Below, piece by piece: positions 4,966-7,168 of a stretch of DNA of 7,168 bases (positions within the stretch are counted from its first letter, which is position 1; each line of letters opens with the position of its first letter). Below the pieces are notes generated by a model. The model saw only the letters and a program-made list of their open reading frames with translations. It made no database searches and was not told the DNA's origin. The stretch comes from JBBIJH01 sp037446075 (GTDB lineage: Bacteria > Bacteroidota > Ignavibacteria > UBA10030 > JAHEZR01): NCBI GenBank assembly GCA_037446075.1, contig JBBIJH010000142.1:1-7168 (forward strand), read 5' to 3'. Both the position numbers and the translations under genes were made by a program.

Positions 4966-7104
4966 GTGAAAGCACCAAGATTCGATAGGACACTCATTGT
5001 AGCTTTTTGCGGCCTCCTTCTGCTCCTGCTGGTTTCCGGGAATGGCTGTTCAATTTCCGATCTGTTTCCGCCCAGAATNNNNNNNNNNNNNNNNNNNNNN
5101 NNNNNNNNNNNNNNNNNNNNNNNGTATAAAGAGGCGATCGTCGAGATTGAGACGACTGAGAGGAGCCAAAGGGAGAGAGGGCTCCCCCCGCAAAAAGAGA
5201 TCTCTCAAAACGTCCGACAAAAGCTAACGTCGGTAATCGAGAAATGCTCCAAGCTTTTGATGTACTACCCTAACAGCAAATGGGTCGACGATGCCCTGAT
5301 GCTGATCGGAAAGTCTTATTTCCACATGGGGGAGTACACGAAAGCCGAGCGAAAGTTCAACGAGCTTCTCGAGCAGATTCCAAACAGTGATTTGATCCTC
5401 GAAGCACACTTGTGGCTTGGGAAATCTTACCGGCGCTCTAACGACTTCGAGCAAGGAATCCGAGAGTTAAAAGTGGCCGCTGAAACCGCAATTGTCCAAG
5501 GGAAGGGTGAAATCGCGGCAGAGGCTTTGCTCACTCTGGGAGAGATTTATGACGAGCGGGGCTCACACGCCGAAGCGATCGCCGCGTATCAAGACGTAAT
5601 CGCACGGACAGACGAGCGCGATTTCAAAGCTCAAGCGCAGTATCGGATCGGTGAACTCCACGAGAAGAAGGGAGCTTACGCGGAAGCGGCTGCAGCATAC
5701 CAGAAGGTTCGCGACTTCGACCCGGATGACCACCTGAAGTATCTGTCTCAGCTTCATTTTGCAGTGAACGCTACGCAAGCAGGTCAGTACAGAGAAGCAA
5801 TGAACGTCCTGAATGGCCTTCTTGCGGATAATGCGAACAGTCGGTTCTTCCCGACAATAAAGCTCGAGATCGCAAACACGCTGAGAGCGATGGGTCAGAT
5901 TGAGGAAGCTATTGCAGGGTACCAAGTCATCGACACGACGTACGCACGGACAGACGCGGCTGCCAAAGGATATTATCAGCTTGGCCTGTTGTACGAAAAA
6001 ACACTGCGTAACTATCGCGCGGCGGACACAAATTACGCGAGAGCAAGATCAGAATATCCGCCGTCTGAGATTACTCCCCTTGCGACGCGGAGAGCCGACA
6101 ACCTTCGGCGTTACTTCTTCTACCGACAATCAATTTACAACACAGACAGCTTATTAGTTCAGGCATATCGCAGCCAAGGTGCTCCCCCGGATACAACCCA
6201 ATCAGTACGCGTGGATAGCTCTTCATCAAGTGGAGCTGCCGTGCAAGATTCCGTCCGAGGGTTCCACTTCGAAATCTGGGGTGTGGCGAAGGGTTCCCCG
6301 ACGCTGGAGAATCTAAGGCTTACGCTTGCACGGCACACGTACGATCTTGGCACGTTGTTCTTCCTCGATCTTGAGGAGCCGGATTCGGCTTTGTTCTGGT
6401 GCACTCAGACGACGCTCGTTTCACCGGATTCCGATCTCGCTGCACGGGCACTCTTCACGATGGCTGAGATTCGACAGTCACACAACCCTCGTGATCAGGG
6501 AGCTGTGGATTCAATCTACAATAGGATCATTTCAGAATATCCTCGAACGAAGTATGCAGCCGAAGTCCGGCGTTTACTTGGTCTCGGGACAGACACGACA
6601 GCTGAAGATCCCGCTGCTTCTCTCTATCGTCAAGCAGAGCAGCTGATGCTGAGCAACCGTGGCCCCGAAGCAATCGAGCTCTTGGAAAGATTGCTGAAGG
6701 AGTATCCACTCTCTTCTTACTGTCCTAAAGCTCAATACGCCATCGGTTGGATTTACGAGAATATCGGGCATAATTCAGACAGCGCTATCGCGAACTACAG
6801 AAAATTATTGAACCGCTATCCAGCCTCCACGTACTCAGCAAGCGTTGGGACGAAAGTGACGGAGGCGGAATTGGATCGATCAGAAAGGGCTACACGAATG
6901 GATTCTTCTGAACAGGGCGGGGAAGGTGTAGAGAAGAAACCTCCGAGGCAGGATCATCCAAGCGGCATCGCTCCGACGGACACCACTTCCATCACCGATC
7001 GGAAAAAGACTGAGGAGGACGAGATCGAGAGCATTCGTGGCCGAAGAACATTCCCGCCAACCCGGGGGACGAAGCGCGACACTACAAAGACGTTCAAGGA
7101 ATGA
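4966..7104 (+). CDS. TPR-repeat lipoprotein, BamD/CpoB-like envelope protein (contains assembly gap)
   Basis: About 712 residues from a GTG at 4966 (TTG at 4963 is equally possible). The N-terminus KAPRFDR followed by a hydrophobic run (9-23) and VSGNGC (C28) looks like a lipoprotein signal peptide with an atypical lipobox. Residues 38-53 are lost in 45 Ns. After a short helix the protein is TPR-like repeats starting near residues 107, 143, 184, 219, 257, 294 and 331, a Ser/Asp/Thr-rich linker (about 402-440, with five consecutive Ser), then further repeats near 452, 491, 550 and 586, and a charged disordered tail (626-712). Repeats carry the YYPNS and EYPRTK-type turns of BamD-like and CpoB-like TPRs. 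The role is probably protein-protein scaffolding at the outer membrane or periplasm; a specific function is inference. An open frame reaches back to ATG 4912, but this overlaps the promoter -10 and spoils the signal peptide. No clear Shine-Dalgarno is visible. Confidence 0.8.
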   Translation: MKAPRFDRTLIVAFCGLLLLLLVSGNGCSISDLFPPRXXXXXXXXXXXXXXXXYKEAIVEIETTERSQRERGLPPQKEISQNVRQKLTSVIEKCSKLLMYYPNSKWVDDALMLIGKSYFHMGEYTKAERKFNELLEQIPNSDLILEAHLWLGKSYRRSNDFEQGIRELKVAAETAIVQGKGEIAAEALLTLGEIYDERGSHAEAIAAYQDVIARTDERDFKAQAQYRIGELHEKKGAYAEAAAAYQKVRDFDPDDHLKYLSQLHFAVNATQAGQYREAMNVLNGLLADNANSRFFPTIKLEIANTLRAMGQIEEAIAGYQVIDTTYARTDAAAKGYYQLGLLYEKTLRNYRAADTNYARARSEYPPSEITPLATRRADNLRRYFFYRQSIYNTDSLLVQAYRSQGAPPDTTQSVRVDSSSSSGAAVQDSVRGFHFEIWGVAKGSPTLENLRLTLARHTYDLGTLFFLDLEEPDSALFWCTQTTLVSPDSDLAARALFTMAEIRQSHNPRDQGAVDSIYNRIISEYPRTKYAAEVRRLLGLGTDTTAEDPAASLYRQAEQLMLSNRGPEAIELLERLLKEYPLSSYCPKAQYAIGWIYENIGHNSDSAIANYRKLLNRYPASTYSASVGTKVTEAELDRSERATRMDSSEQGGEGVEKKPPRQDHPSGIAPTDTTSITDRKKTEEDEIESIRGRRTFPPTRGTKRDTTKTFKE
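5079..5123. other. Assembly gap (45 N) inside TPR lipoprotein gene
   Basis: Forty-five Ns shortly after the lipoprotein signal region. The length is a multiple of three and the frame is the same on both sides, so it looks like a scaffold gap with a size estimate. The first unknown codon begins AT (Ile or Met). Confidence 0.98.
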
Positions 7105-7168
7105 TGATCCGAGGAGATTTCAAAATCACGGAAGTGCTAAAGGTGGCGCACGAGACTTACCTGATTGG
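7101..7168 (+). CDS. Start of an unidentified gene, runs off the window
   Basis: An open frame begins with two consecutive ATGs at 7101 and 7104; the first overlaps the TPR stop as ATGA. It reads MMIRGDFKITEVLKVAHETY and then LI before the window ends. AAGGA at 7096-7100 abuts the first ATG and lies 3 nt from the second, so 7104 is the more usable start. The pattern of a strand, then KVAHETYLI, faintly resembles the first strand of ferredoxin-reductase-type flavoprotein domains such as the dihydroorotate dehydrogenase electron-transfer subunit (PyrK), but 22 residues are too few to name it. The overlap suggests co-transcription with the TPR gene. Confidence 0.55.
   Translation, partial: MMIRGDFKITEVLKVAHETYLI

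Noticed and set aside
5563..5925. 120-codon antisense frame within the TPR gene
   Set aside because: Shadow of the TPR coding frame, with no start context or recognisable domain.
6326..6646. 106-codon plus-strand frame within the second TPR block
   Set aside because: Out of frame with the continuous TPR repeats, composition rich in Arg and Ser, no ribosome-binding site.

Overview
The window reads as a piece of a draft or metagenome-assembled bacterial genome: two runs of N (1996-2005 and 5079-5123) each interrupt a gene. The best guess at the organism is the Bacteroidota/Chlorobiota (Ignavibacteria-like) group. This rests on a Chlorobaculum-type thioredoxin-reductase-like ferredoxin-NADP reductase, on a sepiapterin-reductase-like SDR whose C-terminus follows the Chlorobaculum tepidum enzyme as I remember it, and on the Asp-Thr-Thr-rich TPR lipoprotein. 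It is an inference from recalled family resemblance; no search was run.

Region 1 (1-4178, + strand) is a tightly packed run of six co-directional genes with gaps of 2 to about 30 nt: the 3' end of a 6-pyruvoyl-tetrahydropterin synthase (PTPS/QueD family), folE (GTP cyclohydrolase I), a sepiapterin-reductase-like SDR, a second SDR, a ferredoxin/flavodoxin-NADP reductase of the TrxR-like type, and a D-2-hydroxyacid dehydrogenase. The first three match the three steps of tetrahydrobiopterin synthesis (GTP to dihydroneopterin triphosphate to 6-pyruvoyl-tetrahydropterin to a reduced biopterin). This is the most interesting content of the window. The following genes are all nicotinamide-dependent oxidoreductases.

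Region 2 (4179-4230) is a short convergent intergenic stretch with a perfect 9-bp GC-rich hairpin whose T-run lies on the minus-strand side. It separates the + strand run from a minus-strand gene for a secreted Spy/CpxP-like LTxxQ protein (4231-4800) with a near-perfect Shine-Dalgarno.

Region 3 (4801-4965) is a divergent control region. It holds a close-to-consensus sigma70-type promoter reading right (TTGATA, 17 nt, TATATT) and a weaker candidate reading left whose -35 overlaps it. The rightward promoter drives a roughly 712-residue TPR protein with a lipoprotein-like signal peptide (4966-7104), probably an envelope scaffold. A further gene starts at 7101/7104, overlapping the TPR stop, and runs off the window.

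No tRNA, rRNA, CRISPR array, insertion sequence or other mobile element was seen. No stretch above 300 bases lacks a gene.
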